64,000 nt of DNA, from assembly GCA_964615365.1 (NCBI GenBank), contig CAZTOU010000019.1, positions 26,426 to 90,425 on the forward strand. Reading direction: 5' to 3'. Under the pieces are notes generated by a model. The model was not told where the DNA came from, did not search any database, and saw only the letters and a list, made by a program, of their open reading frames with translations. Source of the stretch: CAVXZE01 sp964615365. Lineage in GTDB: Bacteria > Myxococcota_A > UBA9160 > UBA6930. Made by a program: the position numbers and the translations under genes. Below are positions 17,620 through 26,242 of this stretch, piece by piece. How positions within the stretch are numbered: position 1 is the stretch's first letter; each line of letters opens with the position of its first letter.

Positions 17620-18456
17620 ATGGCGAGCACTCCGCCCAGCAGCGACACGTTGCGCCAGATGTACCTCGACCTGCTAAAGAAGGCGATCATCAATCTGATC
17701 TATCCGGAGAACGAACTCCGAATCCTCTACGCCGTGGAATGCGCCAAGCGCGGTGTCCCGACGGACGTTCGCGTCATGATGGACGTTCGGAACAAGCTGA
17801 AAGAGCAGTACGCCGAGATGGTGTCCCTGCGATTCGACGGAAGGCGCACGGTCGCCCAATTCTCCCACTCGATGATCGGTTGGAAGCGGCTGACCAACAT
17901 CGAGGATTGTGCGAAGCAGATCTTCGCCGACGCCATTGCCGGAGACTTCGTGGAGACCGGGGTCTGGTGCGGAGGAGCCACCATCTTCATGCGGGGCTTG
18001 ATGAAGGCCTTCGGGCAAGACCGCCGGAAGGTGTGGGTCTGTGACTCCTTTCAGGGGCTTCCGGCTCCGGAGACGAGCCAGGACGACGGATTCGACTTCT
18101 CCACCGATCCCTCGCTGGCCATCAGCCGTGAGGTGGTGGAGGACAACTTCAAGGTCTACGACCTGCTCGACGAGAACGTCCTCTTCGTCGAGGGCTGGTT
18201 CAGCGACACGCTCTCCGACGCGCCGATCGACGAGATCGCGCTGCTGCGTCTCGATGGAGACCTCTACAAGTCGACCTTGGATGCGCTCGAGCCGCTCTAC
18301 GACAAGGTCGTCCCGGGTGGCTTCATCCTCGTCGATGACTACGGCGACCTGGAGCCCTGTCGACGCGCCATCCACGATTTCCGCGAGGCCCGGCGAATCG
18401 AGGATCCGATTCATCGGGTGGATTGGACGGGCGTCTACTGGCGCAAGGACGGCTGA
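17620..18456 (+). CDS. TylF/MycF-type O-methyltransferase
   Basis: ATG at 17620 has GGAGGAA directly upstream (17610-17616) and is preferred to an in-frame start 87 bases earlier. The 278 residues match the macrocin O-methyltransferase family: GDFVETGVWCGGATIFMRG (SAM site), VWVCDSFQGLPAP, and LLRLDGDLYKSTLDALEPLYD followed by GGFILVDDYG, where the conserved acidic residues bind a divalent metal. Family members methylate sugar hydroxyls in macrolides and in lipopolysaccharide-type glycans. With a second methyltransferase and a glycosyltransferase beside it, modification of a surface glycan is the most likely role. Confidence 0.85.
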   Translation: MASTPPSSDTLRQMYLDLLKKAIINLIYPENELRILYAVECAKRGVPTDVRVMMDVRNKLKEQYAEMVSLRFDGRRTVAQFSHSMIGWKRLTNIEDCAKQIFADAIAGDFVETGVWCGGATIFMRGLMKAFGQDRRKVWVCDSFQGLPAPETSQDDGFDFSTDPSLAISREVVEDNFKVYDLLDENVLFVEGWFSDTLSDAPIDEIALLRLDGDLYKSTLDALEPLYDKVVPGGFILVDDYGDLEPCRRAIHDFREARRIEDPIHRVDWTGVYWRKDG

Positions 18457-18498
18457 GCCCTTAGGCGGCCGCCGTAGCGAGCTTGCGAGAAATGCGGG

Positions 18499-20328
18499 CT
18501 ATTGCGCGGGCCCTGGGAGCCGTTTCACGGCATCGAGCATTCGAACGGCCGCTTCCCGGTCACCACAGCCCAGGCAGGCCTTGGCGAGCTGTGCCATGAC
18601 CGGGCGACGGTCGACCGCGGTCTCCAGCGCCTTCTCCAGAGCCGGGCGGGCCTGGTGGAATAGCTCCTGGTCGTTGTAGCTCTGCCCGATCAGGAGGTTG
18701 TCGATCCAGCTGTCCTCTTTCAGCTCGATCGTCTCGGCGAGCAACTCGATCGCTCTGTCCATCTCCCCCCGTCGTCGGGCGTGCATCGCCAATCGGGTGG
18801 CCGGTTGGCGGTAGAAGCGGTTGGCTTGGAGAGCGTCTCTCCAATGGGCCGCAGCCTGATCGAGTCGTGCCCCTTGCTCGGCCATCTCGCCCAGACACTC
18901 GTGGGCCGGGGCGAGCTCGGGCGCGATCTGGATCGATCGCGCAAACGCCTGCCCGGCGCCCTCCGTGTCGCCCGCCGCTCGCAGGCGCAGACCCAGGTGG
19001 AAGGCCGCCGCACAAGAGGTCGGATTGCGCTCGAGGGCTCGACGCAGGTTCTCGATGCCCCGGGCGACGTCCGGATCGACACTGCCAGCGTAGAGATAGG
19101 GGAGGTGGAAGTCCGGCGCGAGGGCCATCGCCTCCTCGAAATGGCGGGTGGCCTCTTGGGGATCCTTTCCCTGATGGAGCAGCCCCGTATGGAGCAGCGT
19201 CTCGAGATCGCCGTAGGCCAGGGAGTAGTACTCGGCGTCCGTCGACCGTTCGATCGGCGCGTGGCTCTCGATGAGCCGCGCGATCTTGGCGCGCCGGTCG
19301 GGCGAACCCCCTTCCTGGGACCGGGCGCGCCTCTGCTCCTCGTAGAAGCGCAGGCGATCGTGCGCGTGGGAGCGCTCGAGCCGTTCCGATTCGACGTAGC
19401 GACAGGCCGCCTGCTGCAATCGGGCTCGAAACGGTTCGTCTTCGATCAGCGGTTCGAGACAGGAGACGAGGTCATCGGCGTCCTTGAAGAGCATCCCCGT
19501 GACCCGGTCCTGCACCTTGTCGCTGTAGGGTTCGAGATCGGAGCAGACCGGCACCGCGCCCGCTGCGGCGTACTCGAGGAACTTGACGTCGGAGCGGCAT
19601 CGATTGAAATCGGTCGGCTCTAGTGGGGCGATCCCGATGTGCAGGGATTGGACGAACCGGGTGTATTCCTCGAGGCTCCCCGGGGTCGTCAAGGAGAGCT
19701 GCTCGGGGCGCACCCAGTCGAACAGCTCGCGAATCTTCTCATACCCCATGATGGCGAGCCGCACCTCCCGGTGCTTCTCGAGTAAACCCTTCAGGGCCGG
19801 CACGATCCGCGCGACGTCTTCCAGGTGACCGAGGGATCCGCCCCACCCGATGGTGAGTCGCCGCGGCTTGGGAAGCCGTTCCGGCATCTGCCACAAGTGA
19901 TTGGGAAAGACTCGACACGGCGGTGACAGGTGACCGAACCGGCGCTCGAGCTCCGGGGCCGACGCCTGCGAGCAGTGACTCATCTCGATGAGCTGATACA
20001 CGAGGGATCGGTTGATCGGCTTGTGGAAGAAGGTCGCGGTGGGATTCCACGGCTGGATCGAGGTGAAGTCGTCGTTGATCTCGAAGACCGTGAGCAGGTT
20101 CTCCGCGTGGCGGGCCTTGACGATCGGCAGCAGGTCGATATCAGCGGCTTTGCAGAGGATGAGCACGTCCGCGATTCGCACGAGATCGTGCATCACCGGG
20201 GAGAGCACCGTGCCGCTTATGACCGTTACGTCCGCGACCATGCCGAGGGCTCGACACGGTTGTACGGTGCGGTAGATGTGATCGCCTTGATTGCCGAGAT
20301 TGGGTGCTTCCAGTTGCACGATCAACAT
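18499..20328 (-). CDS. GT4-type glycosyltransferase fused to TPR domain
   Basis: A 609-residue protein. The N-terminal 330 residues look like a GT-B glycosyltransferase: LTIGWGGSLGHLEDVARI is the donor-domain start, and HIGIAPLEPTDFNRCRSDVKFLEYAAAG carries the family's C-terminal nucleotide-sugar site (E-x7-E region partly modified). From about residue 370 to the end there are at least six TPR units (YLYAGSVDPDVARGIENLRRALERNP, quoted as the start region only). TPR fusions occur in protein-modifying and multi-step glycosyltransferases. It is convergent with the TylF gene with 42 bases between. The acceptor may be a protein or a polysaccharide; the sequence does not say. Confidence 0.75.
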   Translation of the reverse strand: MLIVQLEAPNLGNQGDHIYRTVQPCRALGMVADVTVISGTVLSPVMHDLVRIADVLILCKAADIDLLPIVKARHAENLLTVFEINDDFTSIQPWNPTATFFHKPINRSLVYQLIEMSHCSQASAPELERRFGHLSPPCRVFPNHLWQMPERLPKPRRLTIGWGGSLGHLEDVARIVPALKGLLEKHREVRLAIMGYEKIRELFDWVRPEQLSLTTPGSLEEYTRFVQSLHIGIAPLEPTDFNRCRSDVKFLEYAAAGAVPVCSDLEPYSDKVQDRVTGMLFKDADDLVSCLEPLIEDEPFRARLQQAACRYVESERLERSHAHDRLRFYEEQRRARSQEGGSPDRRAKIARLIESHAPIERSTDAEYYSLAYGDLETLLHTGLLHQGKDPQEATRHFEEAMALAPDFHLPYLYAGSVDPDVARGIENLRRALERNPTSCAAAFHLGLRLRAAGDTEGAGQAFARSIQIAPELAPAHECLGEMAEQGARLDQAAAHWRDALQANRFYRQPATRLAMHARRRGEMDRAIELLAETIELKEDSWIDNLLIGQSYNDQELFHQARPALEKALETAVDRRPVMAQLAKACLGCGDREAAVRMLDAVKRLPGPAQ

Positions 20329-20350
20329 GAAGGCACGGTCCCCCTCATCC

Positions 20351-20875
20351 TCAGAGCGGCGACTCCTCCTCGAGCTCGACCCGCGTCGACTCGAGAAAGC
20401 GGCTCAGCATGTTGAAGTAGCTGACGCACAGGATGAGCTCGGTGGCTTGTCGCGTTCCGTAGCGATCCAGGATCTGCTGCAGTGCCTCGTCGCCGAGACG
20501 CACCTCGGTGCTGATCTCGTCCGCGACGCGACAGAGTAGATTGCCCTCTTCGTCGAGTCCTGTGACCGGGCCGTCGACTCCGATCTTCGCGATCTCCTCG
20601 TCCGTCACCCCGACCCGCTTTGCGACGATGACGTGCTGGAACCACTCGTAGCCCGCGTGCGTCACATGAGCCACGCGGAGGATGGCGATCTCGCGCTTGC
20701 GTGGGTCGAACTCGCTCTTCATCAGGAGAGAGAACGCGAACTCGACCAGCGGCCGGAAGCTGGCCGGCGCGTTCGCCCACATCCGGAACACATGGAGCGG
20801 AGGAAGCTTGGAGAGAATCTCGCGGACTTCGGGTTCGAGATCGGCGTCGTCGGGAAGCGGAACGCTCGGCTGCAT
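20351..20875 (-). CDS. carboxymuconolactone decarboxylase family protein
   Basis: A 174-residue all-helical protein with the CMD-family pattern: REIAILRVAHVTHAGYEWFQHVIVAKRVGV, spanning about residues 60-90, contains the family's helix pair and the conserved E and H. Redox-active members (AhpD) carry CxxC here; this one has HAGYEWFQH and no cysteine, so peroxide-reductase activity is unlikely. It resembles the larger, non-redox CMD proteins near dehydrogenases and catabolic genes. The gene lies 22 bases upstream of the glycosyltransferase gene on the same strand, but functions do not obviously connect. Confidence 0.75.
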   Translation of the reverse strand: MQPSVPLPDDADLEPEVREILSKLPPLHVFRMWANAPASFRPLVEFAFSLLMKSEFDPRKREIAILRVAHVTHAGYEWFQHVIVAKRVGVTDEEIAKIGVDGPVTGLDEEGNLLCRVADEISTEVRLGDEALQQILDRYGTRQATELILCVSYFNMLSRFLESTRVELEEESPL

Positions 20876-20904
20876 GATGGACCTCCTATCCTGGCCGCAT
20901 CATA

Positions 20905-20932
20905 GCGAGACCGGCAGGTACCACCGGCTCGC
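20905..20932. other. hairpin between divergent CMD and MFS genes
   Basis: GCGAG-A-CCGG pairs with CCGG-CTCGC around a 9-base loop. It sits between divergently transcribed genes, 30 bases from the CMD start and 43 from the MFS start. It may be an operator for either gene. No T-run follows. Confidence 0.4.
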
Positions 20933-20974
20933 TCACCGCGCGACTGGTCGGGGAATCCGGGCTAGTCTCGGCGG

Positions 20975-22321
20975 ATGCCGACGGGGGGGCAGCCACAGGA
21001 GCGTCGGCAGCATACGGGAACCGGGGCGCGAAGACCGTGGTGGATCCCGGTCTTCCTGGGCGGGGTGCCCGAGATCGATCCGACCCTGATCCGGCTGGTC
21101 GGGGTGGTGTCGCTGGTTCTTCTCTTCGAAGCCTACGACGCCTCCCTGATGACCGCTGCGCTCAAGCAGATCGCCGAGGGTCTCGGAATGAGAGAGTCCG
21201 ATCTCGGCCCCTACATGGGAATTATCCGGCTGGGCGCCCTGCCTGCGTTGCTGGTCGCGCCGGTGGCCGACCGGCTGGGCAGGCGCAGGGTCTTCCTCAC
21301 CAGCATCGCGGGCTTCAGCGCCGGGACCTTCCTGACCGCCTTCGCGCGCGGGCCCGAAGAGTTCGTGATCGCCCAGATGCTGACGCGCGCCTTTTCGATC
21401 GCCGCGCTGGCGGTCGCCATGGTGATCATCACCGAGGAGTTCCCCGCAGAGCATCGGGGCTGGGGCATCGGAATCGTGAGCGCCCTGGCCGCCGTCGGCT
21501 TCGGGCTGGGTGCCGGGCTCTTCGCGGCCATCGAGATCATTCCCGGTGGCTGGCGCGGCCTCTACGCGCTCGGGGGTCTCCCGCTGCTGTTGCTTCCCTA
21601 CTGGAGGCGGGCGATTCCCGAAACCCGCCGCTTTCGGGAGCACGCCGAGTCGAACAAGAGCTCAGCCGGCGGGCGTTCGGCGTTCTCTGCCGTGTTGACC
21701 CCGTTCAAGAGGTTCGTGCTCGACTATCCATCGCGGGCACTCGTCATCAGCCTGGCGGCACTGCTCGTCTCCCTCGGCGAGGCGTGCGTCTTCCAGTTCG
21801 GCGCCTACATCCCCCAGAAGGTGTACGGCTGGGCCCCCGGGCACTACTCGCTGATGGTGTTGGTCGGCGGCGCGTTCGGAATCGTCGGCAACGTCGTCGG
21901 TGGTCGGTTGGGAGATCGGTGGGGAAGACGCCGGGTCGGTGCGCTGTTCTTCTGCCTCTACCCCGCCTCGTCCTGGCTCTTCTACCAGGGGCCGGAGCTT
22001 TCACTTCCGCTCGCCTTCGCGCTGATCGTCTTCCTCGGGACGGCGGGCGGGGTCGTCCTCCGCACTCTCGCGACGGAGCTGTTTCCCACCTCCTACCGCG
22101 GTACCTCCTCGGGCTGGCTCGCCTTCATCCAGACCCTGGGCTGGACCATCGGCCTCTCGCTGCTCGGGATCGTCGACCAGGATACCGTTGGCATCGCGCG
22201 CTTCATCGCGGAGCTTTCGCTGGTTGTGGCGTTGGGTGGACTCGCGATCCTGCTGCTCCCCGAGACGAGCGGGAGAGAACTCGAGGAGATCAGCGCGGAC
22301 GAATCTGCCCGCACGCGATAG
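20975..22321 (+). CDS. MFS transporter
   Basis: A 448-residue protein with twelve predicted membrane segments and the major-facilitator signature loop VAPVADRLGRRRVFL between segments 2 and 3, repeated in the second half as GGRLGDRWGRRRVGALFF. The sequence EAYDASLMTAALKQIAE at the first segment and IITEEFPAEHRGWG at segment 5 match the sugar/metabolite-H+ symporter branch (aromatic acid or metabolite type). The cargo is not evident. The luciferase-like gene starts 25 bases downstream, so it is likely the first gene of the 21-27 kb metabolic block and may import its substrate. Confidence 0.85.
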   Translation: MPTGGQPQERRQHTGTGARRPWWIPVFLGGVPEIDPTLIRLVGVVSLVLLFEAYDASLMTAALKQIAEGLGMRESDLGPYMGIIRLGALPALLVAPVADRLGRRRVFLTSIAGFSAGTFLTAFARGPEEFVIAQMLTRAFSIAALAVAMVIITEEFPAEHRGWGIGIVSALAAVGFGLGAGLFAAIEIIPGGWRGLYALGGLPLLLLPYWRRAIPETRRFREHAESNKSSAGGRSAFSAVLTPFKRFVLDYPSRALVISLAALLVSLGEACVFQFGAYIPQKVYGWAPGHYSLMVLVGGAFGIVGNVVGGRLGDRWGRRRVGALFFCLYPASSWLFYQGPELSLPLAFALIVFLGTAGGVVLRTLATELFPTSYRGTSSGWLAFIQTLGWTIGLSLLGIVDQDTVGIARFIAELSLVVALGGLAILLLPETSGRELEEISADESARTR

Positions 22322-22346
22322 GATCGGAGCGGGAGGTCGCTGATCG

Positions 22347-23387
22347 ATGGAACCTGAGGGCCCTTCTGCAGGGAGTCGCAAGTACTGGGGATTCGTGAGG
22401 CCGATGCCGGCGTCGATCCTGGTGGCGTTGGCGAAGCAGGCCGAGGAGCGGGGGATGCAGGGCCTCTTCGCGCCGCAGGTCTACGGCCCGCCCTTCCTTC
22501 CCCTGGCCACCGCCGCTGCAGCGACCGAGCGGGTCCAGCTGGCGAGCGGCATTGCCATCGCCTCCACTCGCAGCCCCTTCGAGACCGCGATGGCCGCGCT
22601 CGATCTCGACCGGATCTCCGGAGGCCGCTTCATCCTCGGCCTCGGAGCGAGCGTGCTCTCCTGGTCGCGCGGCGTCTTCGGCGCTCCCGAGCACAAGCCC
22701 CTGGCCCACTTGCGGGAAACGGTGGCCGCGGTCCGGCACATCGTCTCCGGTGCGCACAGGGGCCTCGAGCCCTTCGAAGGCGAGTACTTCCAAGCGGACT
22801 TCCGCGAGCTCCAGCCGACCGAGCCCCCGGTGCGCGAGGTGATCCCGATCTGGATCGCGGCCCTTCGGGCGCCGCTCGTGCGCCTGGCGGCGGAGATCGG
22901 GGACGGCGTGATCGGCCATCCCATGTGGTCGATCGAGTGGGCCGTCGAGCGGATGGGGCCCGAGATCGAAAAGGCGCTCGCCCGGTCCGGACGTCGCCGC
23001 GAGGAGATCGAGATCAATCTCTGGCCGTGGGCGGCGCCCAACCCGAACGAGAGCGAGGCCATCGAAGACGCGCGCCCCACCATGGCCTTCTACGGCGGCG
23101 TCCAGCAGTACGAGTCCTTCTTCGAGGCCCACGGGTTTCTCGACGTGGCGAGACAGCTCCAGGAGGGGGTGAAGCGGGGCGACTACCAGAGCGTGGCCCA
23201 CCTGGTCCCGGATGAGATGGTGCGCGCCTTCGTCGCGGTGGGAGAGCCCGAGAAGGTCCGCGAGCGGATCGAACGCGCCTGGTCGCTGGCCGACTCACTC
23301 TGCGTCGTTCCGCCGGCCTACGGGCTTTCTCCCGAGAAGCTGCTCTACTACATGGGGGGGATCGACGCCATCTTCCACGGCGAGTAG
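22347..23387 (+). CDS. luciferase-like (LLM) flavin/F420-dependent oxidoreductase
   Basis: A 346-residue barrel protein of the bacterial luciferase-like family. Typical stretches are LAKQAEERGMQGLFAPQVYG, RVQLASGIAIASTRSPFETA, ALDLDRISGGRFILGLGAS and GEPEKVRERIERAW. The family includes F420-dependent dehydrogenases and FMN-dependent monooxygenases; the pattern LDLDRISGGRFILGLG is common in the F420 group, but the cofactor cannot be fixed from this. It is followed after 27 bases by the UroD-type methyltransferase and mirrored by a second LLM gene at the end of the cluster, suggesting oxidation or reduction of the same compound class. Confidence 0.8.
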   Translation: MEPEGPSAGSRKYWGFVRPMPASILVALAKQAEERGMQGLFAPQVYGPPFLPLATAAAATERVQLASGIAIASTRSPFETAMAALDLDRISGGRFILGLGASVLSWSRGVFGAPEHKPLAHLRETVAAVRHIVSGAHRGLEPFEGEYFQADFRELQPTEPPVREVIPIWIAALRAPLVRLAAEIGDGVIGHPMWSIEWAVERMGPEIEKALARSGRRREEIEINLWPWAAPNPNESEAIEDARPTMAFYGGVQQYESFFEAHGFLDVARQLQEGVKRGDYQSVAHLVPDEMVRAFVAVGEPEKVRERIERAWSLADSLCVVPPAYGLSPEKLLYYMGGIDAIFHGE

Positions 23388-23414
23388 ACGCCGTGATCGG
23401 ACCTAGGAACCTGA

Positions 23415-24560
23415 ATGACGAGCGATGCGATGTCGCCCCGGGAGCGGCTGCGAGCCGCCTTCGCCGGTCAGCCCACCGACCGCGTCCCCTGGTCTCCCTG
23501 CGTGGACGGATACTTTCTCTCCTCTCTCCCCGAGGACGAGAAGCTCGACGAGGCGAGCCTGCACCGGGCCATCGGCTCCGATGCCCTGCTCCGACATGTC
23601 ATGGTGTACACACGCTCGACGCCCGGCCTCGGCCCCTCGACCCGCGTCGCCGACAACCCGCGCATCGAGCTTCGAGTCGAGCGCACCCGGAGGGGGGGGC
23701 TCCGGGTCTTCTACGAGACGCCGGTGGGAACCCTCACGGAGGAGTTCCGCGCGAATCCGGAATCTCCCTACATTCCCTGGTTCCTCAAGCGCAAGCTCGA
23801 GACCATCGAAGACGTGAAGGTCTACATGTACGCGCTGGAGGCGGCCCGACTCGAGCCCTATCCGGGTCCCTTCGAGCGCGCCGTCGAGAATCTCGGTGAC
23901 GATGGCCTGGTTACGACTTCCGGCCCCGCCAGCCCCATGGAGACCCTCATCAACATCGAGATGGGCGTGGAGGCACTGACCTATGCCCTCCGTGATGATC
24001 CGGACACCATGGAGGAGTGCTTCTCGCTGATGCAGGAGCTCCACCTGCGCGCGTATCGCATCATCGCGGAGAGTCCCGCCGAGGTGGTGATCGGCTACGA
24101 GAACACCTCGACGACCCTCACCTCTCCCGCCAACTACTGCCGCTTCGATCTCCGGCACTGCGACGAGTACGCCGCGATCTGTCGCGAGGCGGGCAAGACC
24201 TATCTGACCCACATGTGCGGGAAGCTCCGCGGGTTCGCGGAGCATCTCTCCAGGAGCCGCCAGGACGGCTTCATCGACATCGCCCCGGCCCCGACCGGAG
24301 ACGTGAGAATGGGGGAGGCCAAGCGAAGCTGGGCCCGGGATCGCATCCTGGTGGGTGGCATCGATGCCACCGCCTCCACCTCGCTGTCGCCGGAGGAGAT
24401 GCGACGCTACGTGCGTGATCTCCTCGAAGAGGTGCGCGAGGAGGCCGGAGATCTACGCAAGTTCGTCCTGGGCACGGGAGATGCGTTGCCCAAGGGAGCG
24501 CCGCTTCCCACCCTGCACGCGATCTCGAGCGCGGCGCGCGAGTACGGCGCGGTCGACTAG
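23415..24560 (+). CDS. UroD-superfamily (MtaA/CmuA-like) methyltransferase
   Basis: A 381-residue protein with the uroporphyrinogen-decarboxylase fold: MSPRERLRAAFAGQPTDRVPW at the start and a late GGIDATASTSLSPEEMRRYV. It is not a HemE: THMCGKL (His266, Cys268) matches the zinc HxC site of methylcobamide methyltransferases such as MtaA, and the neighbours are a corrinoid protein and a homocysteine methyltransferase. The third zinc Cys expected near the C-terminus appears replaced (FVLGTGDALPKG), so the zinc site may differ or the protein may be the substrate-side methyltransferase. It probably moves a methyl group to or from the corrinoid protein. Substrate unknown; methoxylated aromatics, methylamines, halomethanes and thiols are possibilities. 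Confidence 0.75.
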   Translation: MTSDAMSPRERLRAAFAGQPTDRVPWSPCVDGYFLSSLPEDEKLDEASLHRAIGSDALLRHVMVYTRSTPGLGPSTRVADNPRIELRVERTRRGGLRVFYETPVGTLTEEFRANPESPYIPWFLKRKLETIEDVKVYMYALEAARLEPYPGPFERAVENLGDDGLVTTSGPASPMETLINIEMGVEALTYALRDDPDTMEECFSLMQELHLRAYRIIAESPAEVVIGYENTSTTLTSPANYCRFDLRHCDEYAAICREAGKTYLTHMCGKLRGFAEHLSRSRQDGFIDIAPAPTGDVRMGEAKRSWARDRILVGGIDATASTSLSPEEMRRYVRDLLEEVREEAGDLRKFVLGTGDALPKGAPLPTLHAISSAAREYGAVD

Positions 24561-24684
24561 ACCGCCTCGCCCCCTGGACCGTCGGCGCGTACCCCGAGGG
24601 GATGCCGATTTTCGCGCGCTTCGACAACCCAAATCCGGTACAGTGCTCCGCCGTCTACGAGTTCAACGGAGATGGATAGAAGCG

Positions 24685-25320
24685 ATGGAGCGATTCGAGA
24701 GGATCTACGAGGCGATTCTGAAGGGCGACAATGGTGGGGCCGTCGAGGTCGCGCAGGAGGCGCTCGACGCTGGTGACAATCCCCAGGAGCTGATCGACCG
24801 GGGCATGATCCCGGCCATGGCGGAAGTGGGCAGGCGGTTTGAAGACGAGGTCTACTTCGTCCCGGAGCTTCTGCTCTCGGCGCGCGCGATGAAGGGTGCC
24901 CTGGCGCTGCTGCGGCCGCTGCTGGCGGAGAGCGGAGGCGAGAGGACGGGGTCCGTGGTGGTGGGCACCGTCCAGGGAGACCTCCACGACATCGGGAAGA
25001 ACCTGGTGGCCGCCATGCTCGAGGGCGCGGGCTTCGAGGTGCTCGATCTGGGGGCCGACGTCGCGCCCCAGCAGTTCGTCGACGCAGTGAAGCAGCACTC
25101 GGCGGGGCTGGTGGGCCTCTCGGCACTGCTGACCGTGACCATGACGTCGATGAAGAGCATCATCGATGCACTGGAAGAAGCCGGCCTGCGGGATCAGGTA
25201 AAGGTCCTGGTGGGAGGCGCTCCCCTCTCGCAGGAGTACGCCGACGAGATCCACGCGGACGGCTATGCCGACAACGCGGCGGCGGCAGTCCGGGTGGCGC
25301 AAGAGCTGGTCGCCGGCTGA
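24685..25320 (+). CDS. corrinoid (B12-binding) methyl-carrier protein
   Basis: ATG at 24685; 211 residues, the normal size for MtaC/MtbC/MttC-type carriers. The N-terminal helical cap (ILKGDNGGAVEVAQEALDAG, then IPAMAEVGRRFEDEVYFVPELL) is followed by the cobalamin domain with GDLHDIGKNLV; His101 of DxHxxG is the lower cobalt ligand. GLVGLSALLTVTMTSMKSII and VLVGGAPLSQEYAD match the rest of the B12 fold. It should shuttle a methyl group as methylcob(III)amide between the UroD-type enzyme upstream and the homocysteine methyltransferase 3 bases downstream. A 124-base gap separates it from the upstream gene; I saw no riboswitch there. Confidence 0.9.
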   Translation: MERFERIYEAILKGDNGGAVEVAQEALDAGDNPQELIDRGMIPAMAEVGRRFEDEVYFVPELLLSARAMKGALALLRPLLAESGGERTGSVVVGTVQGDLHDIGKNLVAAMLEGAGFEVLDLGADVAPQQFVDAVKQHSAGLVGLSALLTVTMTSMKSIIDALEEAGLRDQVKVLVGGAPLSQEYADEIHADGYADNAAAAVRVAQELVAG

Positions 25321-25323
25321 GCC

Positions 25324-26202
25324 GTGGCGGGGAACCCGCTGATCGGGGAGCTGACCGCGGCGGGGCCCGTGCTGACCGACGGAGCCTGGGGGACGGAGCT
25401 GCAGGCGCGAGGACTCTCGGCCGGCGAGACCCCGGACTTCTGGAACCTCTCCCATCCGGATCGCGTGGAGCAGGTCGCCCGCGCCTACGTCACCGCGGGC
25501 TGCCGGGTGGTGCTGACCAACACCTTCCGCGCCAACCGGGTGGCTCTGGCAAGCCATCCCGACGTCGAGCGGGTGGCGGAGGTGAACCGGGCCGGGGTCG
25601 AGATCTCCCGGCGCGCCGCGGGAAACGAGGCTCGAGTCTTCGCCTCGATCGGGCCCTCTGGAAAGCTGCTGATGATGGGAGACGTGGATGAGGCGACTCT
25701 GCGCGCCGCCTTCGCCGAGCAGGCGCAGGCGCTCGCGGAGGGGGGAGCGGACGCCATCGTGGTCGAGACGATGACCGATCTCGCCGAGGCGGGAATCGCC
25801 GTCGAGGCGGCGAAGGCCACCGGGCTTCCCGTCGTGGCGTGCATGGTCTTCGACTCGGGCAAGAATCGCGACCGCACCATGATGGGCGTCACGCCCACCC
25901 AGGCCTCGGAGGAGTTGACCCGGATCGGGGCCGATGCCATCGGCGCCAACTGCGGTACCGGCATCGATGACTACATTCCCATCTGTGCCAGCCTCAAAGC
26001 GGCGACGGAGCTCCCGATCTGGATCAAGCCCAACGCCGGGATCCCGGAGCTCGAGAACGGCGAGGTCGTGTATCGGACCACTCCCGCCGAGTTCGCGGTG
26101 AAGGTCCCCCGGCTCCTGGAGGCGGGGGCGAGCTTCGTCGGCGGCTGCTGCGGCACCAATCCAAGCTTCATCGAGGCGATGCGCCGAGAGCTGGACGGCT
26201 GA
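25324..26202 (+). CDS. homocysteine S-methyltransferase domain protein
   Basis: GTG start at 25324, 3 bases after the corrinoid gene. The 292 residues are the zinc barrel found as the first module of MetH: DGAWGTELQARG at the start, GCRVVLTNTFRANR, GANCGTG (Cys210) and GGCCGTNP (Cys275, Cys276), which supply the three zinc thiols. In MetH this module passes a methyl from cobalamin to homocysteine. Here the cobalamin module is a separate protein next door and the folate module is replaced by a UroD-type methyltransferase, so the set looks like a split methionine synthase fed by a different methyl donor. Other thiol acceptors are possible. Confidence 0.85.
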   Translation: MAGNPLIGELTAAGPVLTDGAWGTELQARGLSAGETPDFWNLSHPDRVEQVARAYVTAGCRVVLTNTFRANRVALASHPDVERVAEVNRAGVEISRRAAGNEARVFASIGPSGKLLMMGDVDEATLRAAFAEQAQALAEGGADAIVVETMTDLAEAGIAVEAAKATGLPVVACMVFDSGKNRDRTMMGVTPTQASEELTRIGADAIGANCGTGIDDYIPICASLKAATELPIWIKPNAGIPELENGEVVYRTTPAEFAVKVPRLLEAGASFVGGCCGTNPSFIEAMRRELDG

Positions 26203-26242
26203 GGCATCCAGCTCCCCTTCGGATGCTCGAGGAGCCAGGCCC

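Noticed and set aside
20351..20875. AhpD-type redox function for the CMD protein
   Set aside because: The CxxC site is absent (HAGYEWFQH) and there is no in-frame TGA to suggest selenocysteine.
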